Source: Toxonevra muliebris (taxonomy: Eukaryota > Arthropoda > Insecta > Diptera > Pallopteridae). Taken from it: a stretch of 64,000 bases of DNA. The position numbers were made by a program, and so were the translations under genes. The notes below the pieces were generated by a model, which saw only the letters and a list, made by a program, of their open reading frames with translations, was not told the origin of the DNA and made no database searches. The first letter of the stretch is position 1, and every line of letters begins with the position of its first letter. The stretch is from contig OY829328.1 in the NCBI GenBank assembly GCA_963691655.1, positions 16,632,704 to 16,696,703 of the forward strand, given 5' to 3'. Positions 21,389-33,285 of the stretch are shown here, piece by piece.

Positions 21389-23436
21389 ATGACTGCCGAA
21401 ATTAATAAAGGTAAAGTTTTTTAGAAATTTAAATCGGAATACTATTTAAATTTGAGTAGCTAATGTTAATTTAATCAGAAAGTAAAATTTCAAACTATTT
21501 ATTATGTTTCCTATGTTTAAAATAACTAAATGTTTTCTGTTTTTTTTTTTTTTTTTTTTTTTTTTTGAGAAATGCAAATTATATTTATACCTATGAAATA
21601 AACTCGCTGTCACTATAACTTGAATTTTTCTCGAATAAAACAGGATATTCGATGTCAAATGTTAGGAATTTATTGATAATTCTCAGTTTCTGTTCCTTTT
21701 TTAAAAGCATTTTGTTGGTGAATATGTAAAAGTTGCTGAAGGCAAATTTCCAGTTTTGCCTTCATTTCGTTTGCCTTGATTTCAATATGGTAATTAAAAA
21801 TCGTAACTACACAGTTATCGTTAGGCTGTTCTTCCGTCACCAAAAAAAAAAAAAAATATTTATTACATTTTTTCTTTCAGGTCCTTTTCTAGGGCAACGC
21901 CACTTACAAGTTTTTCTGCTTTTTCTGGCCATTGTTGTAAATTATGTAGCAAAATTCAATGCAGGTGTCGCGGTTGTAGCCATGACAAACGCCGCAACGA
22001 CAAATCCGAATTTTGATGTAAGTTCATCTCTTTCTTTTTTTTATTCATCATTTTTATTTATTTTTTTGGTTTTTATCTTTACAGGAATACGATTGGAATG
22101 AACAAGAAAAATCATATATACTTTCAAGTTTTTTCTGGGGTTATTTTCTAACGCAATTTCCTGGCGGTTACTTGTGCCGACGTTTTGGTGCGAGAACTAC
22201 CATGTTCATCTCAACATTAGGCTCCGCGTTGTTCGCATTCTTGCCTCCATTTTGTGTACCATGGGGTGGTTGGGAAATCTATTGTGGCATACGTGCGATA
22301 CAAGGTCTCTTCCAAGGGTTTCTTTTTCCATGTATACACGCACATTTGGCTTCCTGGTGTCCGGTTAATGAACGTAATCGTTTAGGGGCATTAGCCAATT
22401 CGGGCATAGAATGTGGTACCCTGCTGGCAATGTTTCTGAGTGGAATGATTGCGGCATCTGACATGGGTTGGCCAGGTATATCATACATATCTGGTGCATT
22501 GGGTGTGGCATGGTGTATGCTCTGGATAGTTTTTGGTGCCAATACACCAACTGAATCGAAACTCATAACGGAAGCTGAATGTAATTATATTGAGTCATCA
22601 AAGAAAACATTGAAAGAGGTGAAAGGTGATGCAGAGCCAGAACGTAGAATACCAGTACCGTGGCGCGCTATAATGTCATCATGGCCATTTTGGGCTCTAC
22701 TCGTAGCACGTTCAGCTGAATCTTGGGGTTTCTCAACACTACAAGCCGAAATTCCATCATACATGAATGGTGTGCTGTACCTGGATATGAAGAGTAATGC
22801 GCTATTTTCAGCATTACCGTATTTGGCAATGTTTTGCATGTCTTTTGTATATTTAATTACATCGGACGTGCTGTTAACCCGTAAAATACTTACCCTTGGT
22901 GCCATACGTAAAACATTCAATTCACTGGCGTTCTGGGTGCCTGCTGTTGGTTTGATTGGTGTCAGTTTTGTGGGTGAGGATCAAAAAACGTTAGCCATAG
23001 TACTCATGGTAATGAACGTTGGCATTAATGCGGGCGCTACAATTGGAAGCGCTTTGAATACCATCGATTTATCACCAAATCATGCAGGCATTCTGATGGG
23101 AATTGTCAACACATCAGCTAATGTTATACCAATTTTAACACCGCTTCTTGTGGGTGTCATTGTACAGGACGAAGTATGTATTATATGAATTTCGGATGAT
23201 TTAAGAAACGTTTTTGCTAACATTTTACTTATTTCTAGCATGATCGCACTCAATGGCAAATTATTTTTATAATTTCTGCGGTGGTATTCACATTAGGTAA
23301 TCTCTTCTATATTACCTTTGGATCAACCAATTTACAACCTTGGGATGCTGAAGATTTTTTGTTATCAAAAGAAGTACAAAATGAGAGCAGCTGCGATAAA
23401 AAACCTATAGAGGAATTGAAAAAAGAAAAAATTTAA
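21389..23436 (+). CDS. SLC17-family MFS anion transporter A
   Basis: Exons 21389-21410, 21881-22017, 22085-23173 and 23239-23436 give 481 residues. SLC17 carriers (sialin, Na/phosphate and vesicular glutamate relatives) move organic anions or phosphate across plasma, vesicular or lysosomal membranes. Hallmarks are VAVVAMTN in TM1, FPGGYLCRRFG after TM2, IRAIQGLFQGFLFP in TM4 and W-C-P-V-N-E-R-N-R in the following loop; hydrophobic segments fit 12 helices. The start is the first ATG of a 7-codon exon (MTAEINK) also found in B-D. The conserved TM1 Arg (RLNVAVAVVAM in B-D) is Lys here (KFNAGVAVVAM). It is the first of five tandem genes. AATAAA lies at 23550. Substrate is not predictable; I recall similar tandem SLC17-like genes in Drosophila (CG9825/CG9826/CG9864) but cannot confirm orthology. 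Confidence 0.9.
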
Positions 23437-24340
23437 TAATGTGTAAAATTTCTTCTTTAGTTTATATTAAACTAGCTTATTTATACGTAACTATGGATTT
23501 TATATAAAGCAAAGTCCTTAAAATTTAAGAAATAATAACAAATACTAATAATAAAATATATTTAATATTTATTTAAACAGTTTAACATATTTATGAAGTA
23601 TTGAATCATATCTACCCTAGGACCTTAGAAAAGTCGTAGGTGTATCATTGACGAGAAAGTGGCCATTGGCCACCAGTGTCCCAAAAGTCATTGCACCGAT
23701 TTTAATAACTTTATATTCATTCAAAACAACTATTTGCGCATTAGTTTTGATTAAAAAGTTTTGAAATTTTTACCTAATTGACTGCCCCAGAATGACCTAA
23801 ACTAAAAAAAAAAATTATTTTTAATCTATTCGATTGCAATATTTGTCTAAATAATCCCAATTTTTGATATGTTATGGGAGAAACTATTTACTCAAACATG
23901 ATATAGCATTGTTTTAAATTTTTGTTTACTTTCTTTGGAAGTATAGTTCTTTTGTGGGTCACCGGCGGTCCTAACACGTCTTCAATGAAAACTTTTTAAA
24001 CATTTTTCACAAAGAAATATGGGTCAAAGAAGGCGACACCGGATTCGGCTTGGCTCTATCATTTCTGGTTTATTATTAATAATAAAAAACTTTGGCAATT
24101 TAAAAAAAAATATCGAATAAAAATGTACTAAGAGAGCTGGTAAAAATTTAAAGGCCACAGGATCGCCGTGTGAAGGTTCAGGCATTCAGGTGCGAAAAAC
24201 CTCTGTTTTGATGAAAAATTGTTACAAGAACTGGGGGTCAGAGATACGAATCCGAGTTCGGCTTTGTACTACCTCTCCTAGTTTCCTTACGTTCCCGAAA
24301 GGTTTAAAGATACATACCTTTATGACGCATTTGACGAAAA
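23437..24340. other. Intergenic between transporters A and B
   Basis: Contains the 3' UTR and poly(A) signal of A. The remainder is unrecognised. Confidence 0.45.
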
Positions 24341-25335
24341 AAAAACCAATAAAGCAGGCTTATTTTGGCAAACCCCTCTAAAAGTAAATCCCTAGTATTT
24401 CTTTCAAAAATACTCAATATCTGATATTTGAAGAGGATATTATTAGGTAATTGTTCCAAAAAACCGCAGTTATCAGAAAATCTCAGAAAAATAAATAACT
24501 TTTCTACTACTATTTATATTGTTTATCATTGAACCGCACTGAAGTACTGCTAAGCTTCTTATCAATGCTATTGGTTTTTACTAACATTATTATCATAATG
24601 TTAATTACCTTAATCTTATATACATTTTATTAGCACAGTGATTCCCAAACAGGTACCTAATTCTCTCATTATTGTTATCTGTGTGCTAACCTCTCCTCTT
24701 ACAATTTTGGTTTAAATTCAAATTAGTTTATACCACCACATATAATAATAATATATACACTAAATACCACTGCCGAGAGATATAAAAGTTATAAACTCGA
24801 ATTGTTGCTTTATTGACGTTTTAATCAAATTTAGATTACATGATCATTAAAATATGAAATATAATGGTTAAAAAACGTCTCGTCTGCTATCACAACATTG
24901 AACAAATTCAGTTTATATTATAATTCATAATGCATTTAGTTACTGAATCAGTTAGACGTTTGAAAAATTTTATAAACATTTTTAAAAAATATGTGGTCTA
25001 TTTGAATTTGCACACATTTGGCAAAACTCATAAGTACATATTGAAAAAGAAAAGTTATCGTGTATTTATTTTAGCGTTGTGTTAAATAATTGAGTGCAAT
25101 GACTGCAATCGAAGCAAAAGGTATAAAATAATAATTATAAATTATTAATACCGACTACGATTTGTTAATTCCGCTGGTTTTTTGGCTGATTAAACACGGT
25201 TGCATATCGGCTAAATAAAAGTGTTTTATGACAAGGAATAAAGTAAACGTTATCCTTCATTATGGGTATATTTTCACATTAAGAGTTGTAAAAAGATTTT
25301 CTCATTCTGGAATGACCTTTTGCTTTAAGCATATA
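24340..25335. repeat. Promoter/first-exon block of transporter B, duplicated at 40,130-41,060
   Basis: Sequence from about 24,340 through exon 1 (25,099-25,120) and into intron 1 matches about 40,130-41,060, with a nearly identical core (24,471-24,590 against 40,253-40,372). It was duplicated within the array into the upstream part of transporter D. Confidence 0.85.
24914..24953 (+). promoter_or_regulatory. Candidate core promoter of transporter B
   Basis: TATATTATAA at 24914-24923 lies about 30 bp before TCAGTT (24948-24953), which fits the arthropod initiator consensus. Exon 1 ATG follows at 25099. The TATA block is preserved in the duplicate at 40,653-40,663. Confidence 0.45.
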
Positions 25336-28300
25336 TCGCTCATTTACTAAAAGACTGTCATAAGTCAAAAAACACGATTTTTGAGTTAATGATGCAGAAT
25401 TATTCATTATGTTATGCTTCATATTGTGTAAAAATTTCATATTAATATCTTGTATACTCAGCGCGGGAGAATTATAAGATTTCTTCTTTTTTCTGCAAAG
25501 TGGTAGTCAATTGAAAACTTTAAACGCGTTTTCTGCAAAATCACGTTTTTTGAGTTATGACAGTCTTTTAGTAAATGAGCGATATGCTGTCGTTTCATTG
25601 TGCCAAAAATTTCGAAGTAGCACGCTCTTCTTTCTTTCTGCTCACAAAAAAAAACATTTTTATTCATAACTACAACTGTACAACAATCAACAATCAGGTA
25701 TGGCAGTTGGATATGTAAACATATTTTTCGTGTCATTTCTGGTTCTCTCTATATTTTATTTTTAGACAATTGGTTAACAGGTTAAGTAACTACTGTACAT
25801 TTTAATTTTTAAATGTGTATAGATGAGATCTTGATGAATTTGACCTAGATTGAAAGATATTTAAAAGTACAATTTTTTAAACTTATGAAAATAAAGATTC
25901 CACTACAATAGTTGGTGGATTTCCTATATAAATTGAATTAATATTTTTTTTTTACTCTTATTTTTTTCTGATAAAAAACAAAGAATTGAAATGTAGTTTT
26001 TTACTTCTTATTTGTTATATTTTTTTTAATAAGTTTTTATTTTTTTATTCTAGTGCAATTTTGTTTCTTTTTGACCGACGACTGAATGATTTTTCCAAAT
26101 CATCTGATTTCAAACTCTGCGAGCATTGAAACACCACTTTTTCCTTTGTATGTAGTTTCTCTCCATGCTCATTTGGAACTTTACCTAAGTTAGTTATTGT
26201 TGTTTTTAGTTATTACAATTTACTTTCAATTATAAGAATAAGGAATAATCTTGCTCATTTAACCACTTTCCTTCTCAATGGAAATGTGCTGAAATAAAAA
26301 TGATACTTAAACCAAATAAACCTGAAAACTCAGTGCCCTCATACAGATCTATAAGTTTGCTGACAATATTTTCGAAAATATTCGAAGTACTAGATTGCTA
26401 ATAATACAAGAAAATAAGAATATAGTTCAGAATCACCAATTGCCATAAGCGCGGTACTCCTGAGCATTATCATCAATACTGTCACTAACTTTCTGGAACG
26501 CAAAAAATATTGCTCTGCCATATTTTTGGGCTTTCAAGAAACGTTCAAAAAAGTTTGGCCTCAAATGCTGTTATACAAATTAAAAAATTTACTTCCAGCT
26601 CTATTTTATTTGGTCTAAAAGTCCTATCATTTTATGTCAAAGTAAATGAAACATCAGCCAAATGTCAAGTGAAAGCCGGAGTACCCCAGGGCAGTGTTGT
26701 GGGTTTTGCTCTTTATTCGATTTTTACCTGCGACTTGCCTGAAACTGATTGTGTTACTATAGCTACTTATCCATACGATATTGCCATTTTAGCGCCATTG
26801 TTCTAATAAAAAAGATAATTTCAGTGATTTAGTACTTAAATGCTTGACTCGATTACTAGTTCAACCGGTTCGATTCTCAGGTAGAAAATTGAATCCACAA
26901 AAAAAAAAAAAAAAAAAAAATTATAGATTTCGGGTCGATATATAGGAAATCCCAGATAGGAAAGAGAAAATTTGAATACAGGGTAGGCATCAGCGACTTT
27001 AAATTATTCTTAAAATTCTACTAATTCTCGACCCATTATAAACCAATCTAAAACCGAAAACTGAATAAATGTTATATTTTCCACGATCCTTCACCTTGGA
27101 AATAGATCATAGAAATTGTGAATTGCTTTTCTAAAAGAACAGGGTTTTCCCAAACCGTGTAACCTACCAGTAAGTTTTCACATGGCCATACCTGTTTATG
27201 AAAAAAAAAAACCATACACGAATGAGAAAAAAAAAAACGCTCCAGACCACGCTTTGGTTTATATGGCGAATTTTTATTTTTTATTTCCCCCCCCAAAAAA
27301 AAATGTTTCCTGTATCCGCCACTGAGCAATGGAATTCTTCAAATGCAACAATCATCTCTTCTACAATTTCTTTTGTAATTGTCAGCTTGACGATTATCCA
27401 AAAAATGTTTGATTACGACTTTAATACCTAGAAAATTATAAAACAAAATGGTTCTATTCTATTTGCATTTATTTATTCATTTATATTTTTATACATACCT
27501 TCTTTAATTTTGACTTTGGATATCTATGAAAATAATAAATTCTTAAATAAAATTTTTGACAATACCCAATTTTATATGAAGTGGTAAAAGTCAAATTTTT
27601 TCCTTTTTTACCAAGAATATTCTCGCTGTGGTCAATTAAAATCAGTGTATTTTAAATAAAGCAGACTAACTGATTTGCAGAATATTCAGGGCGTATTGAT
27701 ACTAATTATGTTTCTGAATTTTCTATTCGTTGGAGAAAACATTGAAATGGAACGCGTCGTCTTAGAAAGTTAGCGAACCTCCCCGAAATAAAACGTCGTG
27801 GAGCTTCGTCGTGTGTCGCTAACGCTACATCGTTTAATTTTTACAATCCTTCATTCAAAAAAAAATGCACGTTTAATTGAAAAATAATGGATTTTACGAA
27901 AATTTAAATTTTATACACATTTAAAAATTAAAATGTACATATAGTAAATACATAACCTGTTAATAAATTGTTTAAAAAAAAAGATAGAAAATGCATAATT
28001 TATTATGTACACCAAACTGTCTACCTATCTAAAAATTTTTAATCGGGGTATATTAGTTCAAAGTACAAAATCGTATGCTGACGTTTGAGTTTAGCTCCTT
28101 GTGCCAAAACTGTTTACTTTCTATGAACGAAATACACAAAAAAATCTTGCATGCAAACAATTGACTTGAAAAACCAGTTTGGTGAACGTGTTTTTGATAC
28201 TAGGGCAATAAATTCAAACAGATTAATTGGCGATAAGCTTGAAGAGTTTATATTTTTTATTTTTGAAGTGTATTTGTTATTTGTATTAGATATCTATGAC

Positions 28301-30561
28301 AATAATCATTTGTTAATTTTCAATTTTATTATAACGTAAATGAGGGTAATTCGGATCCCTGACCTCACCCCTACTCGCCCTCACCCCCCCCCCCCCCCCC
28401 CCAAATCTACCTCCAAATATCACCAATTATATCTAAATCACAATTAAAAAACTTTCATTAATTAAACCTATTCAGTTTTTCTAAATTTTGTAATTATGCA
28501 AACACCTCATTCGGATCATCGATCCGATTTATATGCAAGTAGAAAATCGCATGATTATAATTCGGATCGATTTTAAAAGTAAATTTTTTCCTAAGTATGC
28601 TTTCTAAAATGGTGCTTTTTTTGCCGAACTATAGCAGAATATTTAGTGAATAAAAAATTATATGAATATACTTACCAGCACAAAATTTATTAATGTTATA
28701 AAATTTGTGGGTGTCTTATTTTATTTGCTAAGGCATATTTATTTGGAAAGGGAAAATAATTCTCGTTCGTTTCGAAAAAAGGAAATAATTTTTAAAAATA
28801 TAAAAGAAAAGTTAATAGCAAAACAAAATCGATCCAAATTACCCTCATTTACGTTACACCGAAAAAATGTTTAAATGAAAGTGAGATAATTTCTTTTTAT
28901 TAACATATTTACATATATTTATATATATTTTGTTAATTAGGTCCTCTATTGGGCATACGACATCTGCAAGCGTTCCTAATCTTTCTCAATATTTGTGTCA
29001 TCTATGTGAGCCGATTGAATGTGGCCGTCGCAGTGGTGGCCATGACCAATGCTGCAACTACAAATCCAAATTTTCCAGTTAATATCCATTCAAAAACTTC
29101 CTTTTAATTATTTTTTAATCACTGATTTCATTCACAGGAATACAATTGGAATGAGAAGCATAAATCGTACATTATTTCCAGCTTCTATTGGGGCTATGTA
29201 TTCACACAATTTCCGGGTGGGTATTTAAGTAAACGTTTTGGTGCCAAAATCACAATGTTCTACGCTACATGCGGCTCGGCAGTTTTCAGCTTGATAACAC
29301 CATTTTGTATACCATGGGGTGGCTGGCAGATCTTTTGTGGCATACGTATTGTTCAAGGACTATTTCAGGGTTTGATTTTTCCATGTATACATGAGCATCT
29401 GGCAAAATGGTCACCGCTGCATGAACGCAATCGGCTTGGTGCGCTGAGTCATACGGGCATTGAGTGTGGTACAGTGTTAGCCATGGGCATAAGTGGCCTC
29501 ATTGCTCATGGTCCTTTAGGGTGGCCGGGTATTTCATATATTTCAGCCGGATTATGTTTGGGTTGGTGTGCGTTATGGTTGGTGTTTGCAGCAAATAATG
29601 CACCTGCCTCAAAGTTTATTTCAATAGAAGAACGAGAATATATTGAATCTTCATTGAAACGTTCCGACGACTTTCACACCCAGAAGATTCCAATACCATG
29701 GCGTGCCATTTTCACATCGATTCCATTTTATGCTTTGTTAGTTGTACGTTGCGCTGAAGCATGGGGCTTCACGACAATACAAGCAGAGATTCCTTCATAC
29801 ATGAATGGAGTGCTGCAATTGGAAATCAAAAGTAATGCACTCTTCTCAGCTCTACCCTTTCTGACCATGTGGGTGCTATCCTATGTATATTTGTTAACAG
29901 CAGACATAACACTCAAAAAGAAATTACTCACATTGACTGCGTTGCGTAGAGTTATCAATTCAATAGCGCTATGGGTGCCGGCGGTGGCATTAATCGGTGT
30001 TGGTTTCTTGGATGAGAATCAAAAGGGTTGGGCCATCGCTCTGCTGACCATTGCTGTGGGTGTGAATGCTGGCTCAACTATTGGAAGCTCACTGAACACA
30101 ATCGATTTGTCACCAAATCACGCTGGCATTCTAATGGGCATTGTTAATACGATTGCTAATTTTGTACCAATTTTAACGCCATTGATTGCGGGAATTATAG
30201 TAACTGATGTAGTAAGTTATTTTAACTTTAACACAAGTATCTTTCTCTAAATTACATTCTTTGAATTTGTTTCCAGCATGATCGCACACTTTGGCAAATT
30301 GTTTTCATCATTGCCGCAGTAATATTCTTTTTGGGAAATCTTGTTTATATTATTTTGGGTTCAGCTGAAGCACAACCATGGGATGCAGCGGACTTTATGC
30401 GAGCTCATAAAGATGAAGAGAAATCAAGTGCGAGAGCAGTTGAGGCAAAAGTTTCATTTGATAATTTGGATGATATTAAAAAAGTGATGGAAGAAGCGGA
30501 AGCAGAAGAAATCCAAACTGATAATAGGCATAGAAATACTCAGAGTTTTAAAACAGATTAG
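25099..30561 (+). CDS. SLC17-family MFS anion transporter B
   Basis: Exons 25099-25120 (MTAIEAK), 28941-29077, 29138-30211 and 30277-30561 give 505 residues. TM1 has the canonical RLNVAVAVVAMTN. FPGGYLSKRFG follows TM2 and IRIVQGLFQGLIFP marks TM4. The hydrophilic C-tail after SAEAQPWDAADFMR is acidic and about 60 residues long, longer than in A. Intron 1 is 3.8 kb and filled with a MITE, a Jockey-like fragment and another MITE, whereas introns 2 and 3 are 60-65 bp. It is the third-closest member to C and D. Assignment of the distant first exon rests on phase, a conserved MTxIExK sequence and the promoter block. Confidence 0.85.
25335..25583. mobile_element. Palindromic MITE with TATCGCTC termini
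   Basis: Inverted arms of about 50 bp (ATCGCTCATTTACTAAAAGA at the left; the complement ends at 25,583) surround about 150 bp. The duplicated paralogous locus at about 41,060 has the uninterrupted site TTTAAGAATATATGCTGTCG, so the insertion boundaries are directly visible. It lies in intron 1 of transporter B. Confidence 0.85.
26285..26820 (+). pseudogene. Jockey-like LINE reverse transcriptase fragment
   Basis: It reads KPENSVPSYRSISLLTIFSK (the SYRPISLL motif) at about 26,315-26,375, then the KAGVPQGS motif at about 26,670-26,690. A degraded catalytic block YPYDIAILAP stands where YADDTAILAP is expected. Frames change between pieces, so it is dead. It lies in intron 1 of transporter B. Confidence 0.8.
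26898..26922. repeat. Poly(A) run
   Basis: About 23 A follow a GGTTCGATTC B-box-like sequence at 26,869. It could be the tail of a tRNA-derived retroelement, but no A box or TSD was found. Confidence 0.4.
28334..28854. mobile_element. MITE with ACGTAAATGAGGGTAATT termini
   Basis: 24-bp terminal inverted repeats (left at 28,334, right ending 28,854, one mismatch) are flanked by TA on both sides. The 521-bp interior has a poly(C) run near 28,385-28,402 and no coding capacity. It lies in intron 1 of transporter B, directly before exon 2. Confidence 0.75.
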
Positions 30562-30873
30562 ACTAATAAGTGTAAGGAAATTATGCTAATCTAAAAATAA
30601 GTTTAATTTAAGTACAATATATTTGTATAACTAAAATATGTACTTAAATCAGTGACGGCCATTCAAGAAATATTTAAAAACCTTTTGCAAAAAGACTGCA
30701 ACTGCTGCCTTTTGCAAACATCCTAATCGGATGCATATATGTACATTAAAGAATTTGAAGTTTGGTTTTTGCCGCCAATGGTTTAAATGACGATCAACAA
30801 TAATCATATTAAATTTGTAAGAAGCAAAATACATAAGTAGCCGCCATGATAGGTGCGATATTATTATTATTAT

Positions 30874-31884
30874 CAAGGCCGTATTTAGGGGGAGGGTTTT
30901 GGGGGTTCTGACCCCCCCCCCCCCCCGAAATGTGGAAACTTTATTCTAATTTTTGAGATTAATTGCCAATGGATGGAAAAAAAGTCAAAATAAAATCTGT
31001 TTAACGATATTTTTTACTTCCATCGGTTTTTCTAAAAAGTCAAATATAAAAAATAAATTTGAAATCTTAGTTACACTATGCGATCAAATCCGATTTGTTT
31101 TCTTCGACATGAGGTTTGACTACGGATTCAAAAAGAGAAGGTGATACTGAGCACTCCTGCATTCATAGTTTTTCTGGGTCAGTAACCATTTTTGATTTAA
31201 GGTTTCGTCCTGAATCAGTTTGAAAAGTTTAAAAATTAATAAAAATAGAAAAAATTATCGGATTCTTGTAAAATAAGACTTGATTGAACCCCATTTTTTT
31301 CCTTAAACGTGACGTAATGGGAAGTTTTTGACCTCAGATTCGTGTTCAACGTGAAAAATTCTTTCGCAAAAACTCCATCTTATTAGCAAAATCCATCTTA
31401 AAATTAATTTTTCAACGCATTATTGCTCAGAGCACCACAACTAGAATGATCTCTTTCAATGCTGTGACTTCACGAATTTAGGGATTATAAGCCAACCTCA
31501 TCCGGGTTCCTTATTATTGCTAATGGCTCAAATTCCCAATGATGATCATTTGAAAATAATTAGCCTCTTCAATTTTTGGTAATTTTTTTAAGGTTGGGTA
31601 CATCATCAGTAGTGGGAAAAAAATGCACTAGAATGCAAATTGAATAATATTTATTTGAAAAAATTTAATTTGATTATTCTGGGAATTTTTTTGTCACTTT
31701 TTGCCATTTTTTTGAGGTTAAGATTACAAAAAAATCGGAAAATTTTTCCTAAAATTTTAATTTTATAGGGTCCATCAAATGCATCATTGATTTAATTTAT
31801 TGTATTGCAAAATCAGTTTGATAAAAATTATTTATGAATATTTTCTGAAAACCCCCCCGAAAAAAATTTCTGGCTACGGCCCTG
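30874..31884. mobile_element. hAT-like DNA element with CARGGCCGTA termini
   Basis: The inverted ends CAAGGCCGTA and TACGGCCCTG bound 1,011 bp with C/G runs just inside. ATTATTAT on both sides fits an 8-bp duplication, though both lie in an ATT repeat. No transposase is seen. It sits in the (AAT)n tail of the SINE copy next to it. Confidence 0.5.
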
Positions 31885-32108
31885 ATTATTATTATTATTA
31901 TTATTTGAAGGAAGGACGACTCGAAAGTCAGGCACTGCGACCTATAAGATCTTTTGTACCAAAGCCCCAAGAAAGAAAGAAAGAAAGGAAGGGAGAAAGG
32001 AAGAGAGAAAGAAAGATAGATAAGAAACATACCCAAGCCGAGAATCGAACTCGGGTCTCCAGAAACAAGAGTCTGGCACTCTTCCACTAGACCACAGTGG
32101 CGATGGTA
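31885..32108 (-). mobile_element. SINE-B (second tRNA-derived family)
   Basis: On the minus strand the A box (TGGTCTAGTGG) and B box (GAGTTCGATTCTC) lie near 32,095 and 32,050. A polypyrimidine tract (31,970-32,025), a tail containing AGATCTTATAGGTCGC and then (AAT)n follow. The tail matches the 3' end of the LINE at 60,560-61,540. Its 5' end is joined directly to a truncated SINE-A. Confidence 0.75.
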
Positions 32109-32348
32109 GGACCTACAGTTTAACGCCGATTCCGAACGGCTATGTGGCAATTTTTTATCAGCTCGGTGGTCTTGCCATTACCAACCAAGGTGTGTACTTG
32201 TACACGTTCTTATAATTCTCATCCACTTCATATCGATAGTGAATATAAGAAGTTTATGAGAATTAACCACCAGACTAAGACGGGAATCGAACCCGCAACC
32301 TTCTAGATGAAAGTCTAGTGCACTATCCACTAGACTATCGAGGTCGTC
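32109..32348 (-). mobile_element. SINE-A copy 2, 3' truncated and fused to SINE-B
   Basis: The tRNA-like head ends at 32,348, next to TAGGTGCGATA (32,349-32,359). The same 11 bases occur at 30,850-30,860, beyond the SINE-B tail and the nested DNA element. The SINE-A body stops after CTGTAGGTCC, where SINE-B begins. Confidence 0.85.
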
Positions 32349-33086
32349 TAGGTGCGATAAGTATTATCACAATTTTATTTGTATTTCATGTTTAGGTTAA
32401 ATTTCAGCTCTACCTGAACCTTAGGGGCAAGAATGTCATAAGTCAAAAAAAAAAATTTTTTTTTTTTTTAAATCGCATTTAAAGTTTTCATTGAACTTCT
32501 ACTCAATAGAACTCAATAAAGACGCATATTCTTCTCACGAGGAGAGTTCGTAAAATATTATTGGGATTTTACACAAGATAAAGGATTAAGTAACAGTTAG
32601 TTAACCAAATTAATATTTACGTATAAAAAAATCGCATTAATACAGTAGGTTCTGCACGGGCAGAAAAAGATATACATAGATAGAAACATTATTTCAGTCT
32701 GGGAATGCCTAAAGCTTTTTCTAATGAAGAAATTCATTTTCTTATTTACCTTGCCGTTTAAATCACCTACATTTTCAAATTACTATATTGTTTAGCGTCT
32801 TATCAGTGAATAAAATTAACTTCTAAATATATACTTGAACTGGTTCACATTATTATCAACAAATTCCTACTCGCAAAAAGTAGTAGATGTTGCAATAATA
32901 TAATCGCTTTATGCTACTGGACTACTCTTTCAATAAACATCGCAGCGGAGATATTAGCGTCATAAATTCAAACTGTTACTTTATTGATATTGATATTTTA
33001 ATCAAAATTTAGATTATACAATGATTAAAAAAGAGAAATGGAAGAAGAATCAATCGATTTACAACTCCGCTGAGCAAATGATTTGT

Positions 33087-33130
33087 TTTTATAACTCATA
33101 CTGTATTTAGTTATTCGATGAGTGAGTCGT
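33087..33130 (+). promoter_or_regulatory. Candidate core promoter of transporter C
   Basis: TTTATAAC at about 33,087-33,094 lies about 25-30 bp before CGATGAGTGAGT, which is conserved in the distal promoter of D (39,580). No perfect initiator is seen. Confidence 0.35.
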
Positions 33131-33285
33131 GTGGCCATAAGTATTGCAAAAAATGCTGCCTATTTAAAACTATGTAGAAGTGCCTGTTTATTACCGAATT
33201 AAAAAAAAAAAAATTTAATCTAATTACTGCGTATAAGAAATTATCAGAGAGTGAATAATAGCAGTATTTGAATTAATAAATAAAC

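Larger units (their letters stand above)
30562..33285. other. Intergenic between transporters B and C
   Basis: The first about 130 bp are a 3' UTR closely similar to that of C. A composite insertion occupies 30,861-32,348. The block from 32,690 to 33,285 upstream of C is paralogous to 38,190-38,412 and 39,505-39,968 upstream of D. Confidence 0.6.

Noticed and set aside
26869..26922. B-box-like GGTTCGATTC followed by poly(A) as a further SINE
   Set aside because: No A box at the right distance and no target duplication were found.
31971..32026. GAAA-rich tract considered as a CRISPR or regulatory array
   Set aside because: It is the polypurine part of SINE-B with no spaced unique segments. 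No CRISPR-like pattern exists anywhere in this eukaryotic window.
32036..32105. Possible second tRNA gene on the minus strand
   Set aside because: It is the head of SINE-B; the arms do not fold into a full cloverleaf and it is joined to repeat sequence.
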